Assembly (NCBI RefSeq): GCF_004337505.1 | Contig: NZ_SJZI01000052.1 | Coordinates: 1 to 64,000, forward strand | Length of the DNA: 64,000 nt | Direction: 5' to 3' | DNA from: Flaviaestuariibacter flavus | GTDB lineage: Bacteria > Bacteroidota > Bacteroidia > Chitinophagales > Chitinophagaceae | In this document: positions 52,853-61,692 of the stretch, one piece after another | How positions within the stretch are numbered: position 1 is the stretch's first letter | How the letters are laid out: each line of letters starts with the position of its first letter | The notes under the pieces: generated by a model | Seen by the model: the letters and a program-made list of their open reading frames with translations, nothing else | What the model was told of the DNA's origin: nothing | The model's database searches: none | Made by a program: the position numbers and the translations under genes

Positions 52853-52902
52853 AGCATGTTTTTACGAATGTGCGCTGCCAACATCATACCGGGATGGATA
52901 TT

Positions 52903-52938
52903 TCGATCTCCGATTTCTGATGTCCGATCTCTGGTCGG
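52903..52938. repeat. Word-repeat locus Q (CGATCTCCGATTTCTGATG words)
   Basis: CGATCTCCGATTTCTGATG and TCCGATCTCTGGTCGG, same family as loci B and I, between hpf and the methyltransferase gene. Confidence 0.65.
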
Positions 52939-52978
52939 AAGCACCGGTTCGCTTATGCGGAGGCTGTGCCGTTGCGCG

Positions 52979-53728
52979 CTACACCGGGCGCGCGAGTACA
53001 ATGAGGCGCGGGCACCGGCGCACATCGTAGTGCCCGAGCGAATAGTCGCCGAATACCTCCTGGATCTGCATTCCCTGGAAGGCCAGCATCTCGGTAAAAT
53101 CGCCGAGCGAGAATTTGGCCACCTTTTCGGTGTGCACGAGGGGGCGGTCCATCGCGGGGTCCGTGACGATGATCTTTTTGTAGAAATAATGCTCATCGTG
53201 CCAGCGGTGGATCTCGTACTGTGTGTCGCCCACTGTTTTTTTCTCGTTGTGCACGAGGCGTTCTTCCACCCAGTGCACATTGAGGTAGTCGATGAGGAGG
53301 GTGCCGCGCGGGCGGATGCTGTGGGCCATGGTACGCAGGGCGGCGTCGTGCTCGCGGCGCGTGGCGAAATACCCGAAGGAGGTAAAGAAGTTGAACGCGT
53401 AGTCGAAATAGCGCACGCGGTAGGGGAGGCGCATGTCGTGCACCGCGAAGTTGAGGTGCTCGTTCTCGAACTGGCGGGCGTAGGCGATGCTTTCGGCCGA
53501 AATGTCGATACCGGTAACGTCGAAGCCGCGGGCAGCCAGGAAGCGGCTGTGGCGCCCCTTGCCACAGGCCACGTCGAGGGCGGTGGCGCCCGGCGCCGGC
53601 TGCAGGTGCCCGATGAGGCGCTCCAGGAAGGCCTCGGCCTCCCGCTCATCGCGCTCAAAATAGAGCTTGTGGTAGTAGTCCGAATTGAACCAGTCGCGGT
53701 ACCATTCCCGTTCTGCTGTGCCTGCCAT
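52979..53728 (-). CDS. Class I SAM-dependent methyltransferase
   Basis: A 249-aa Rossmann-fold methyltransferase with SAM motif I ATALDVACGKGRHSRFL, motif II-like FDVTGIDISAESIAYAR and FDYAFNFFTSFGYF. The N-terminus EREWYRDWFNSDYYHKLYFERDE is typical of a cytoplasmic family with unknown substrate. A small molecule is more likely than RNA or protein, but this is uncertain. Confidence 0.88.
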   Translation of the reverse strand: MAGTAEREWYRDWFNSDYYHKLYFERDEREAEAFLERLIGHLQPAPGATALDVACGKGRHSRFLAARGFDVTGIDISAESIAYARQFENEHLNFAVHDMRLPYRVRYFDYAFNFFTSFGYFATRREHDAALRTMAHSIRPRGTLLIDYLNVHWVEERLVHNEKKTVGDTQYEIHRWHDEHYFYKKIIVTDPAMDRPLVHTEKVAKFSLGDFTEMLAFQGMQIQEVFGDYSLGHYDVRRCPRLIVLARPV

Positions 53729-53740
53729 GCCGCAAAGGTA

Positions 53741-53839
53741 AGGTTCTGGGGTTCTGAGGTTTTAGGGTTCTGGGGTTGGTTTTTTAAAGCGTCAACCCTG
53801 ACCTCAGAACCCCCGGAACCATAGAACCTTAGAACCTTC
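53741..53839. repeat. Word-repeat locus R (GGTTCTGAGGTTCTGG words, inverted pair)
   Basis: AGGTTCTGGGGTTCTGAGG, TTTTAGGGTTCTGGGG on the left; CCTGACCTCAGAACCCCC, GGAACCATAGAACC, TTAGAACC on the right. They lie between divergent genes and reach the glmM promoter. Confidence 0.8.
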
Positions 53840-53852
53840 GGTGGCTTTACCG

Positions 53853-53860
53853 TATTTTTG
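53853..53860 (+). promoter_or_regulatory. -7 element of glmM
   Basis: TATTTTTG fits TAnnTTTG, 22 bp before the GTG start of glmM. Confidence 0.5.
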
Positions 53861-53882
53861 GCCCCTTAAAAAAGGACCTTAC

Positions 53883-55280
53883 GTGGCATTAATAAAGAGT
53901 ATCTCGGGTATCCGGGGCACCATCGGCGGCAAGCCGGGGGAGAACCTGACGCCCATCGATGTAGTGAAGTTTACAGCAGCTTACGGATCGCTGATCCTGG
54001 AGGGCGCCGACAAAAGCGTCCCCGCTAAAATCGTGGTGGGCCGCGACGGCCGCATGAGTGGCGAGCTGGTCAGCGGGCTCGTGATCAACACCCTCATCGG
54101 TCTTGGCCTGCAGGTGATCGACCTGGGCCTGTCTACTACCCCCACCGTGGAGCTGGCCACCAAGGCGGAAGGCGCCGCGGGCGGTATCATCATCACCGCC
54201 TCCCACAACCCGAAGGAGTGGAATGCCCTCAAACTGCTCAACAGCGAAGGCGAATTCATCTCCGCCGAGCTCGGCGCCCGTGTGCTCGAGCTGGCCGCCA
54301 CCGAGCAGATCCTTTTTCCCAACGTAGACAAGCTCGGCTCCGTCTCCCGCGACGACAGCTGGATGCAAAAACATATCGACCTGGTGCTCGACTACCCGCT
54401 GACCAATAAAAAGGCCATCGAGAAGAAGGAATTCAAGGTGGTGGTGGATTGCGTTAATTCCACCGGAGCCCTCATCGTGCCCCAGCTCCTCACGGCCCTC
54501 GGCGCCACCGAGGTGATCGTGCTCAACGGCGAGGTGAACGGCCGCTTTGCCCACAACCCCGAGCCCCTGCCCGAGCACCTTTCGCAGCTGAGCAACGAGG
54601 TGGTAAAGCAGAACGCCCATCTCGGCATCGCCGTAGACCCCGATGTAGACCGCCTCTGCTTTGTGTGCGAGGACGGCTCCATGTTTGGCGAAGAATACAC
54701 CCTCGTGGCCGTCGCCGATTATGTGCTGGGCAAGCGCCCCGGCAACACCGTCAGCAATATGAGCTCCACCAAGGCCCTCAAGGAAGTGACCCTCAGGCAG
54801 GGTGGCCAGTATTTCCCGTCGGCCGTGGGCGAGGTGAACGTGGTGAAGAAAATGAAGGATCAGAACGCCGTCATCGGCGGTGAAGGCAATGGCGGGATCA
54901 TCGTTCCCGACTTCCACTACGGCCGCGACGCCCTGATCGGCATCGCGCTTTTCCTGTCGCACTTTGCCTCTTCGAAGAAAACGAGCCTCAAGTCGTTCCG
55001 CGCCAACTACCCCGACTACTTCATCTCCAAGCAGAAGATGGAGCTGGAAAAAGGGCTCGACGTGCCGGCCATTTTCGAGCAGATCATGAAAAAATACAAG
55101 AACAACCCGATCAACACCGAGGACGGCCTCAAGATCGAGTTCGATACCGACTGGGTGCACCTCCGCACCTCCAATACGGAACCCATCATCCGCATCTACG
55201 CCGAAAGCAATTTCGAAACGACGGCGAACAACATCGCCCGGAAGCTGATGAACGATATCCGCGAATGCAGCAACGGGTAA
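53883..55280 (+). CDS. glmM: Phosphoglucosamine mutase
   Basis: A 465-aa alpha-D-phosphohexomutase with the active-site Ser in IIITASHNPKEWNALK, metal loop DPDVDRLCFV, sugar loop GEGNGG and phosphate loop RTSNTEPIIRIYAE. It converts glucosamine 6-phosphate to the 1-phosphate for UDP-GlcNAc synthesis. The start is a GTG giving V/M-ALIKSISGIRGTIGG, the family N-terminus; there is no ATG nearby. The frame upstream (to 53841) lies across the -7 element and is not used. A Bacteroidota mutase with mixed phosphomannomutase activity cannot be excluded. Confidence 0.92.
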   Translation: MALIKSISGIRGTIGGKPGENLTPIDVVKFTAAYGSLILEGADKSVPAKIVVGRDGRMSGELVSGLVINTLIGLGLQVIDLGLSTTPTVELATKAEGAAGGIIITASHNPKEWNALKLLNSEGEFISAELGARVLELAATEQILFPNVDKLGSVSRDDSWMQKHIDLVLDYPLTNKKAIEKKEFKVVVDCVNSTGALIVPQLLTALGATEVIVLNGEVNGRFAHNPEPLPEHLSQLSNEVVKQNAHLGIAVDPDVDRLCFVCEDGSMFGEEYTLVAVADYVLGKRPGNTVSNMSSTKALKEVTLRQGGQYFPSAVGEVNVVKKMKDQNAVIGGEGNGGIIVPDFHYGRDALIGIALFLSHFASSKKTSLKSFRANYPDYFISKQKMELEKGLDVPAIFEQIMKKYKNNPINTEDGLKIEFDTDWVHLRTSNTEPIIRIYAESNFETTANNIARKLMNDIRECSNG

Positions 55281-55426
55281 TGTGCTAATGGGGGTAATAC
55301 CCAAAAGGAAATGCGTACAGTATTCTGTAAAGACGCACCATGTGCGTTTTTTTCAGCTTGTGGCTGTGCCCTGTGCAGTTCCGCTGCTACCGCGCCATGT
55401 GCGTGTCCCGATAATCCAATAGGTCG

Positions 55427-55434
55427 TAACTTTG
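55427..55434 (+). promoter_or_regulatory. -7 element of the cysteine desulfurase gene
   Basis: TAACTTTG is a full match to TAnnTTTG. It lies 20 bp before the first in-frame ATG (55454) and 62 bp before the chosen start (55496). Confidence 0.5.
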
Positions 55435-55495
55435 CGGCCGTAACGCTTGCAATATGCCGGAAACACTCTTCCAACCCGTAACAACGGCCGCCGCT

Positions 55496-56632
55496 ATGAC
55501 TGACAACCGCATCTATTTCGACAACGCCGCCACGACGCCCCTCGATCCCGAGGTGCTGCAGACGATGTTGCCGTATATGCAGACGCATTTCGGCAATCCT
55601 TCGTCGATCTATTCGTACGGACGTGAAACGCGGCTGGCCATCGAAACGGCGCGTAAAACGGTCGCCCGCCTGCTGGGCACCCGCCCCGGCGCGATCTTCT
55701 TTACTTCCGGCGGTACGGAGAGCAATAACACCGCCATCGCCGCCGCCGTGCGCGATCTCGGCTGCCGCCATATCATCACCTCGCCCATCGAGCACCACGC
55801 CGTGCTCCATACCGTGGAATACTGGGCCCATGGCAACGAGGTGACCCACAGCTTCGTGGCACTGAAAGAAGACGGATCGGTGAACATCTCCGACCTCGAC
55901 CGCCAGCTGGCCGAACAGCACGCCAAAGGCGTACGCTGCCTCGTGACACTGATGCATGCCAACAACGAGATCGGCGTGCTGCTGCCGATCAAGAAGGTGG
56001 GAGAGACCTGCAAGAAATACGACGCGATTTTCCACTCCGACTGCGTGCAGACCGTCGGGCATTACCCGCTGAAGCTCGACGAGCTGAATGTACATTTCAT
56101 CTCGGGCGCCGGCCACAAGTTTCACGGGCCCAAGGGTACGGGAATCCTCTATGTGAGCGAGGATGTCAACATCAAGCCCTATATCCTAGGCGGCGGCCAG
56201 GAGCGCAATATGCGCGCCGGCACCGAAAACGTTTATGGCATCGTGGGCTTCGCCAAGGCGCTTGAGATCGCCATGGACAACTACGACGCCGACAGCCAGT
56301 ATATCCAGGGGCTGCGCCGCCACATGCGTGGGCGCGTTGAGGCCGAGATCCCGGGTGTGAGCTTCAACTGCAGCGCCGATTCGCTTTATACGGTGCTTTC
56401 CGTGTGTTTTCCGAAAAACGAAAAGACCGAGTTCCTGCTGATGAACCTCGACATGCGCCACATCTGCGTGTCGGGCGGCTCGGCCTGCTCCTCGGGCGCC
56501 GATATCGGCTCGCACGTGATGAAGGCCCTCAACAAGGCCAACGACTGGGTGACGATCCGCTTCTCCTTCAGCCGCTTCAATACGATCGATGAAATTGACC
56601 GGGTGGTGGATGCGTTGAAAGAATTGGTTTAG
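55496..56632 (+). CDS. Cysteine desulfurase (IscS/NifS family)
   Basis: A 378-aa PLP enzyme that takes sulfur from cysteine for Fe-S clusters and thio-cofactors. Signatures are IYFDNAATTPLDPEV, TSGGTESNNTAI, the PLP Lys in SGAGHKFHGPKG and the catalytic Cys in SGGSACSSGADIGS, all in the group I (NifS/IscS) arrangement. The start at 55496 matches the family N-terminus; the ATG at 55454 adds 14 residues and sits closer to the -7 element, so it is a real alternative. Aconitase, an Fe-S enzyme, lies nearby but separately transcribed. Confidence 0.93.
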   Translation: MTDNRIYFDNAATTPLDPEVLQTMLPYMQTHFGNPSSIYSYGRETRLAIETARKTVARLLGTRPGAIFFTSGGTESNNTAIAAAVRDLGCRHIITSPIEHHAVLHTVEYWAHGNEVTHSFVALKEDGSVNISDLDRQLAEQHAKGVRCLVTLMHANNEIGVLLPIKKVGETCKKYDAIFHSDCVQTVGHYPLKLDELNVHFISGAGHKFHGPKGTGILYVSEDVNIKPYILGGGQERNMRAGTENVYGIVGFAKALEIAMDNYDADSQYIQGLRRHMRGRVEAEIPGVSFNCSADSLYTVLSVCFPKNEKTEFLLMNLDMRHICVSGGSACSSGADIGSHVMKALNKANDWVTIRFSFSRFNTIDEIDRVVDALKELV

Positions 56633-56757
56633 TGTGCTAGTGAACTAATTTGCTAGTCAGCTAAAAAGGTGAAAGCCGCTCCTAAAGGGGCGGCTTTCAC
56701 AATATTGAAGGTCGGTTAATGTTTAGCACATCAGCACACTAACCCACTAGCACACGT
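56630..56757. repeat. Word-repeat locus S (TGCTAGTGAACTAATTTGC words) around a terminator
   Basis: Beginning at the stop codon: TAGTGTGCTAGTGAACTAAT, TTGCTAGTCAGC; then hairpin 56669-56700; then TTAGCACATCAGCACACTAA and CCCACTAGCACACG. The arms are inverted copies and the right arm reaches the PspC stop. Confidence 0.8.
56669..56700. terminator. Hairpin terminator between convergent genes
   Basis: GTGAAAGCCGC...GCGGCTTTCAC is an 11-bp stem with internal CCT/AGG pairing. On the minus strand TTTTTAG follows closely; on the + strand the tail is A/T-rich but lacks a T-run. Confidence 0.75.
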
Positions 56758-56979
56758 TCAGAGATTCCACCAGGGGTTTCTGCGTGCAGCGAAAATGTAG
56801 CGCTTCATATTCATCCAGAAGGCCAGCACCATGTATACGATCACGGGAGAGCCGAGGGAGAGGAGCGACACGTAAATGAACCACATGCGGATGCGGGAAG
56901 TGGCGATGCCCATACGGTCGCCGATGGCGGTGCACACACCAAAGGCCTGCCATTCGATGAAATCCTTGAACCGGTTCAT
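56758..56979 (-). CDS. PspC-domain membrane protein
   Basis: A 73-aa PspC-type protein: FGVCTAIGDRMGIATSRIRMWFIYVSLLSLGSP is the family core, followed by a transmembrane helix (VIVYMVLAFWMNM). In other bacteria PspC senses membrane stress and relays it to PspB/PspA; no psp partner is visible here. Such short PspC proteins are common in Bacteroidota. Confidence 0.87.
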   Translation of the reverse strand: MNRFKDFIEWQAFGVCTAIGDRMGIATSRIRMWFIYVSLLSLGSPVIVYMVLAFWMNMKRYIFAARRNPWWNL

Positions 56980-57051
56980 TGCACGAATTTAGTTTTTTCG
57001 GAGATGCGTTTGGCAGCCCCGTACATCCAACGTACGAAAGCGGCTTTTTTG

Positions 57052-57059
57052 TAGATTTG
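57052..57059 (+). promoter_or_regulatory. -7 element of the aconitase gene
   Basis: TAGATTTG is a full match to TAnnTTTG, 70 bp before the aconitase start; no clear -33 TTG. It gives a leader long enough to contain a 15-codon upstream ORF. Confidence 0.5.
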
Positions 57060-57092
57060 CACCACTTTTACGAAAACGCTTCTACAAACACA

Positions 57093-57140
57093 ATGCCTGA
57101 GTTCGCCCCAGGCCAAAAAACAAGAGCCAATGTTATTTGA
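57093..57140 (+). other. Possible upstream ORF overlapping the aconitase start
   Basis: ATG CCT GAG ... TGA encodes 15 residues ([15 protein letters not shown]) in another frame. It ends 11 nt inside the aconitase coding sequence, so its translation would interfere with aconitase initiation. Confidence 0.3.
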
Positions 57141-59397
57141 TTTAGACTTGATCCGGAAAGTTTACGAAGAACTCCCTTTCAAAGTCGCATCCGCGCGCAA
57201 CCTGGTGAAGCGCCCGCTCACGCTCGCCGAGAAGATCCTGTACTCCCATACCTTCACTCCCGCCACCCGCGTGCTCGAGCGCGGCAAAGACTATGTTGAC
57301 TTTGCCCCCGACCGCGTGGCCATGCAGGACGCCACCGCGCAGATGGCCCTGCTCCAGTTCGATACCTGCGGCCGCAGCCGCGTAGCGGTGCCCTCCACGG
57401 TGCACTGCGACCACCTGATCCAGGCCAAGGTTGGCGCCAAGCAAGACCTTGACCAGGCCATCGATACCAACCGCGAGGTATACGACTTCCTGTCGTCCAT
57501 CTCCAACAAATACGGCATCGGCTTCTGGAAGCCCGGCGCCGGCATCATCCACCAGGTGGTGCTCGAAAACTACGCTTTCCCCGGCGGCATGATGATCGGT
57601 ACCGACTCCCACACCCCTAACGCGGGCGGTCTCGGCATGCTCGCCATCGGCGTGGGCGGCGCAGATGCCGTTGACGTAATGGCCGGACTTGCCTGGGAGC
57701 TGAAAATGCCCAAGCAGATCGGTGTGAAGCTCACCGGGAAGCTGAGCGGCTGGGCTTCTGCCAAAGACATCATCCTGTGGGTTGCCGGGCAGCTTACCGT
57801 AAAAGGGGGGACCGGCGCGATCGTAGAATACTTCGGCGAAGGCGCCGACAGCCTTTCCTGCACCGGCAAGGCCACCATCTGTAACATGGGTGCCGAGATC
57901 GGCGCTACCTGCTCGGTATTTGCTTACGACGACAAGATGGCGGCCTACCTGAGCGCCACCGGCCGCGAAGAAGTAGCTGCTGCCGCCAACGCGGTACGCG
58001 AGCACCTCCGCCCCGACGAGGAAGTATATAAGAACCCCTCCAAGTTTTTCGACCAGGTGCTCGAGCTCGACCTGAGCACCCTGGAGCCTTATGTGAACGG
58101 TCCCTTTACCCCGGACCTCGCCACGCCCATCTCCAAGATGGCCGAAACCGTAGCCGCCAACGGCTGGCCCGACACGGTGGAAGTAGCCCTCATCGGTTCC
58201 TGCACCAACTCTTCGTACGAAGACATCTCGCGCTCGGCTTCGGTAGCTGCGCAGGCCAAGACGAAGGGACTCAAGGTTGCTTCCGAATTCACCATCACCC
58301 CGGGCTCCGAGGTGGTACGCTACACCATCGAGAAGGACGGCTACCTCGGCACCTTCGACGAGATCGGCGGCATCGTGCTGGCCAATGCCTGCGGTCCCTG
58401 CATCGGTCAGTGGGCCCGCCACATGGACGATCCGACCCGTAAGAATACGATTGTAACCTCCTTCAACCGCAACTTCGCCAAGCGTAACGACGGCTTTGCT
58501 TCCACGCACGCCTTCGTGGCCTCGCCCGAGCTCGTTACAGCCTTCGCCATCGCCGGCCGTCTTTCCTTCAACCCCATGACGGACAAGCTGACCAACGAAA
58601 AAGGCGAGCAGGTGATGCTCGACGAGCCGAAAGGCTTCGAGCTGCCGCCCACCGGCTTCAAGGTGGAAGACCCCGGCTACCAGGCGCCCGCCGCTGACGG
58701 CACCGGCGTACAGGTGAAAGTGGCCGGCGACAGCACCCGCCTCCAACTGCTGGAGCCGTTCCCGGCATGGGAAGGCACCGACCTGAAAGGCCTGAAGCTG
58801 CTGATCAAGGTGAAAGGCAAGTGCACCACCGACCATATCTCGATGGCCGGTCCCTGGCTGAAATACCGCGGTCACCTCGACAACATCTCCAACAACATGC
58901 TGATCGGCGCCATCAACTATTTCAACAACGAAACCGACAAGGTGAAGAACGCCATCACCGGCGAGTATGGCCCGGTGCCGGCAACGCAGCGCGATTACAA
59001 GGCGCGCAACTTCGGCTCCGTTGTGGTAGGTGATGAAAACTACGGTGAAGGCTCGAGCCGCGAGCACGCCGCCATGGAGCCCCGCCACCTCGGCGTGCGC
59101 GCCATCCTGGTGAAAAGCTTCGCGCGCATCCATGAAACCAACCTGAAGAAGCAGGGCATGCTGGCCCTCACCTTCGCCGACAAGGCCGACTACGACAAGA
59201 TCCAGGAAGACGATACGATCGATATCCAGGGCCTGACGGATTTCGCGCCCGGCAAGCAGCTGACGCTTGTGCTGAACCACAAAGACGGCTCCTGCGACAA
59301 GATCAAGGTAAACCACACGTACAACCAGCAGCAGATCGAATGGTTCAAGGCCGGCTCGGCGCTGAACCTGATCCGCAAGCAGTTTGCAGCGGCATAA
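57130..59397 (+). CDS. Aconitate hydratase
   Basis: A 755-aa aconitase of the mitochondrial-type family that interconverts citrate and isocitrate in the TCA cycle. The three Fe-S ligands are Cys in [11 protein letters not shown] and the two in [30 protein letters not shown] and the swivel-domain motif [12 protein letters not shown] are also clear. The start [12 protein letters not shown] is the only Met consistent with the family. A 15-codon upstream ORF overlaps this start. An antisense ORF spans the whole gene but is a codon-bias shadow. A strong terminator follows. Confidence 0.96.
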   Translation: MLFDLDLIRKVYEELPFKVASARNLVKRPLTLAEKILYSHTFTPATRVLERGKDYVDFAPDRVAMQDATAQMALLQFDTCGRSRVAVPSTVHCDHLIQAKVGAKQDLDQAIDTNREVYDFLSSISNKYGIGFWKPGAGIIHQVVLENYAFPGGMMIGTDSHTPNAGGLGMLAIGVGGADAVDVMAGLAWELKMPKQIGVKLTGKLSGWASAKDIILWVAGQLTVKGGTGAIVEYFGEGADSLSCTGKATICNMGAEIGATCSVFAYDDKMAAYLSATGREEVAAAANAVREHLRPDEEVYKNPSKFFDQVLELDLSTLEPYVNGPFTPDLATPISKMAETVAANGWPDTVEVALIGSCTNSSYEDISRSASVAAQAKTKGLKVASEFTITPGSEVVRYTIEKDGYLGTFDEIGGIVLANACGPCIGQWARHMDDPTRKNTIVTSFNRNFAKRNDGFASTHAFVASPELVTAFAIAGRLSFNPMTDKLTNEKGEQVMLDEPKGFELPPTGFKVEDPGYQAPAADGTGVQVKVAGDSTRLQLLEPFPAWEGTDLKGLKLLIKVKGKCTTDHISMAGPWLKYRGHLDNISNNMLIGAINYFNNETDKVKNAITGEYGPVPATQRDYKARNFGSVVVGDENYGEGSSREHAAMEPRHLGVRAILVKSFARIHETNLKKQGMLALTFADKADYDKIQEDDTIDIQGLTDFAPGKQLTLVLNHKDGSCDKIKVNHTYNQQQIEWFKAGSALNLIRKQFAAA

Positions 59398-59398
59398 G

Positions 59399-59433
59399 GG
59401 GCACGCGGAAAATGCGGAAACCACGGAATAATT
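59399..59433. repeat. Word-repeat locus V (GCGGAAAATGCGGAAACC words)
   Basis: GCACGCGGAAAATGCGG and AAACCACGGAATAATTG directly follow the aconitase stop codon; a related string follows the next gene at 61024. Confidence 0.55.
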
Positions 59434-59435
59434 GT

Positions 59436-59468
59436 AAGAAGCGAGGCAAGTGCCTCGCTTCTTTTTTG
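59436..59468 (+). terminator. Terminator after aconitase
   Basis: AAGAAGCGAGGCA-AGT-GCCTCGCTTCTT is followed by TTTT; a 12-13 bp stem about 40 bp after the stop. Confidence 0.93.
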
Positions 59469-59650
59469 CGGTAATAAAACACAGGGCAAGCAGACGCAGC
59501 AGCTACATCGATTTCGTGTTAACCAGAACATATGACGATAATACCCTGAATCCCGGAAAATCATAATCATCATAAAAAAATCTGCGTTCTTTCTCTTCAG
59601 CAGGCAACGCTTTTTGAGCACCGCCGTACATACTCACAAACCATCCCTTT

Positions 59651-61021
59651 ATGCTTTCTTCGCTCGTGAAGCGGGCCGGTATTGCAATCCCGGTACTGCT
59701 CCTGCTTTTCTATGCCTGCTCGAAACCGTCCGGCAACGACAACACGGCCCCTGTTACGCCACCTGCTAATCCCTGCGTGGGTGTAACGGTGACCGTCACC
59801 GGCACGGTTACCAACGCCACCACCGGACAATCGAACGGTGCTATCAGCGTAACGGCTACGGGCGGCTCGGGCTTCACCTTTTCCAAAGACGGAACCAATT
59901 TCGGGGCGTCCGGCTCCTTCGCTAACCTGGCGGCCGGCACCTATACCATTACCGCGAAAAACAGCAGCGGCTGCACCGGCAGCGCGCAGTTTACCGTGGG
60001 CGCCACCAACCCCTGCACCGGCGTGACCATCAACGTTACGGCTACACCCATAGGCGCCACCACCGGCCAATCCAACGGCTCCATTGGTGTAACGGCCACC
60101 GGCGGTGCATCGCCGTACACCTTCAGCAAAGATGGCGGCACTACCTTCCAGGCATCCGGTTCCTTTACCGGCCTGGCCGCGGGCAGCTACACGATCATTG
60201 TGCGCGACGCCAACGGTTGCACCGGTTCGGCAACGGCTACCGTGGCCTCTGTCAACCCCTGCGCGGGCGTAACCATCACCGTTACAGCGCGCGCCGACAA
60301 TGCGATGCCCGGCCAGTCAAACGGTGCGGTGAACGCAACGGCTACCGGTGGCAGCGGCCCGTACACCTTCAGCCTCAACAACGGCGCATTCCAGTCATCG
60401 GGCACCTTCGCCAACCTCGCGGCAGGTAACTATACTGTAGTTGCGAAAGATGCCAACGGCTGTACCGGAACCGCAACTGCCACCGTTGGCACGATCAATC
60501 CCTGCGCGGGCGTAACGGTCGGCTTTACACCGACGGTGCAGACGGCCACGCCCTGTACCTTGCCCTTTAACGGCTCTATCACCATCAACGCCACGGGCGG
60601 CTCGGCACCCTACACCTATAGCTTCAATGGCGGCAGCAGCTTCCAGGGAGGAAACGCCATGACAGGCCTCGACGCGGGTCCTTACCCGGTGATCGTTCGC
60701 GACGCCAACGGCTGTAGCTCGGCTAACACCAACGTCAACGTCGGCGTCACCCCGATGGGCACACTTTTCTCACAGGTCAAGTCCATTCTCCAGGCCAATT
60801 GCGCCGTGTCGGGCTGTCATAATATCAGCACCCAGCAAAACGGCCTCAACTTCTCCGACATCTGCACCATCGTGCAGCAGGCCGACCGTATCAAGGCCCG
60901 CGCGGTGGATCTTGCCAACACACCGAGCCAGATGCCGCAGCCCCCGCGGGCGGCACTGACGGCCTCCGAGCGCGCCACCATCACCAACTGGGTGAACGCC
61001 GGCGGCGGCTACAGCAACTAG
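59651..61021 (+). CDS. SprB-repeat lipoprotein with a C-terminal CX4CH motif
   Basis: A 456-aa lipoprotein (lipobox LLLLFYACS, Cys near residue 23). Residues 40-365 are five SprB-like repeats of about 80 aa, each with NPC.GVT..., GATTGQSNG, GG..PYTFS and NANGCTGSA-type segments. The last 90 residues form a cytochrome-c-like domain beginning LFSQVKSILQANCAVSGCHN, i.e. C-X4-CH instead of the canonical CXXCH. Domains of this kind occur in Bacteroidota and Planctomycetes surface proteins; haem binding is uncertain. The repeats resemble those of gliding adhesin SprB, but the lipobox argues for outer-membrane anchoring. Confidence 0.88.
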   Translation: MLSSLVKRAGIAIPVLLLLFYACSKPSGNDNTAPVTPPANPCVGVTVTVTGTVTNATTGQSNGAISVTATGGSGFTFSKDGTNFGASGSFANLAAGTYTITAKNSSGCTGSAQFTVGATNPCTGVTINVTATPIGATTGQSNGSIGVTATGGASPYTFSKDGGTTFQASGSFTGLAAGSYTIIVRDANGCTGSATATVASVNPCAGVTITVTARADNAMPGQSNGAVNATATGGSGPYTFSLNNGAFQSSGTFANLAAGNYTVVAKDANGCTGTATATVGTINPCAGVTVGFTPTVQTATPCTLPFNGSITINATGGSAPYTYSFNGGSSFQGGNAMTGLDAGPYPVIVRDANGCSSANTNVNVGVTPMGTLFSQVKSILQANCAVSGCHNISTQQNGLNFSDICTIVQQADRIKARAVDLANTPSQMPQPPRAALTASERATITNWVNAGGGYSN

Positions 61022-61023
61022 TG

Positions 61024-61063
61024 GCTCGCTGAAAACGCTGAAATCGCGGAATATTATTGTGAA
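61024..61063. repeat. Word-repeat locus W (GCTGAAAACGCTGAAATCG words)
   Basis: CTCGCTGAAAACGCTGAAAT, CGCGGAATATTATTG just after the lipoprotein stop; layout and ending resemble locus V after the previous gene. Confidence 0.5.
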
Positions 61064-61071
61064 AAACCAAC

Positions 61072-61106
61072 AACGAAAAAGCCTCGCGTTGCGAGGCTTT
61101 TTCGTT
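61072..61106. terminator. Bidirectional terminator between lipoprotein gene and ubiX
   Basis: A 16-bp perfect stem (AACGAAAAAGCCTCGC with GCGAGGCTTTTTCGTT) and loop GTT; T-run on either strand lies within the stem end. Confidence 0.92.
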
Positions 61107-61134
61107 GCCGGCGAAGCCTCGCTATCGGCTTCAC

Positions 61135-61692
61135 CTACTGTCCCCAGCGATACGATTTATTCTCCAGCCCGATAAGATCGATCACGCGATCGATCACGGT
61201 AGCGGCCGCTTCTTCAATTGTTTGGGGGCGGCTGTAAAAGGAGGGTGTTGCCGGGCAGATGATCCCGCCGGCGAGGGTAACCGTTTCCATATTGCGGATA
61301 TGCACGAGGCTGTAAGGCGTTTCACGCACCACCAGCACCAGCTTTTTGCGTTCCTTCAGCATCACGTCGGCGCCGCGGGTGGTGAGGTCGTTGGACGTGC
61401 CCGACGCGATGCGGCCCAGCGTGCCCATCGAGCAGGGCGCCACCACCAGCGCGTCGTAGCGCGCCGAACCGGAAGCGAAGGGCGCCATGAAGTCATTTTT
61501 TTCAAAATAGCGGAACGGAAACCGGTTCCAGTCCTCGTCGCCAAGCTCGGTCTTCCAGTTGTAGCGCGCATTGTCGCTCATCACCACCGACACCTCGGCA
61601 CACTGCTCCTTCAGGGCTTCAAGGCGCTGCAGCAGGAGGCGGGCATAGATGGCGCCGCTGGCGCCGGTGATGGCTACGGCGATCTTTTTCAT
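61135..61692 (-). CDS. ubiX: Flavin prenyltransferase UbiX
   Basis: A 185-aa flavoprotein that prenylates FMN to make the cofactor of UbiD-type decarboxylases. Signatures: VAITGASGAIYARLLLQRL, VVAPCSMGTLGRIASGTSNDLTTRGADVMLKERKKLVLVVRETP (seen as contiguous family features) and GGIICPATPSFY. The length is typical. The gene overlaps the upstream receiver gene by 4 bp. No ubiD is in the window. Confidence 0.95.
   Translation of the reverse strand: MKKIAVAITGASGAIYARLLLQRLEALKEQCAEVSVVMSDNARYNWKTELGDEDWNRFPFRYFEKNDFMAPFASGSARYDALVVAPCSMGTLGRIASGTSNDLTTRGADVMLKERKKLVLVVRETPYSLVHIRNMETVTLAGGIICPATPSFYSRPQTIEEAAATVIDRVIDLIGLENKSYRWGQ

Noticed and set aside
53889-55304. 471-codon antisense ORF across glmM
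   Set aside because: Shadow of the glmM codon bias, with a low-complexity His/Val/Gly-rich translation.
57142-59424. 760-codon antisense ORF across the aconitase gene
   Set aside because: It is open only because the gene's strongly biased GC-rich codons leave no stops on the other strand; no promoter, start context or family features are seen.
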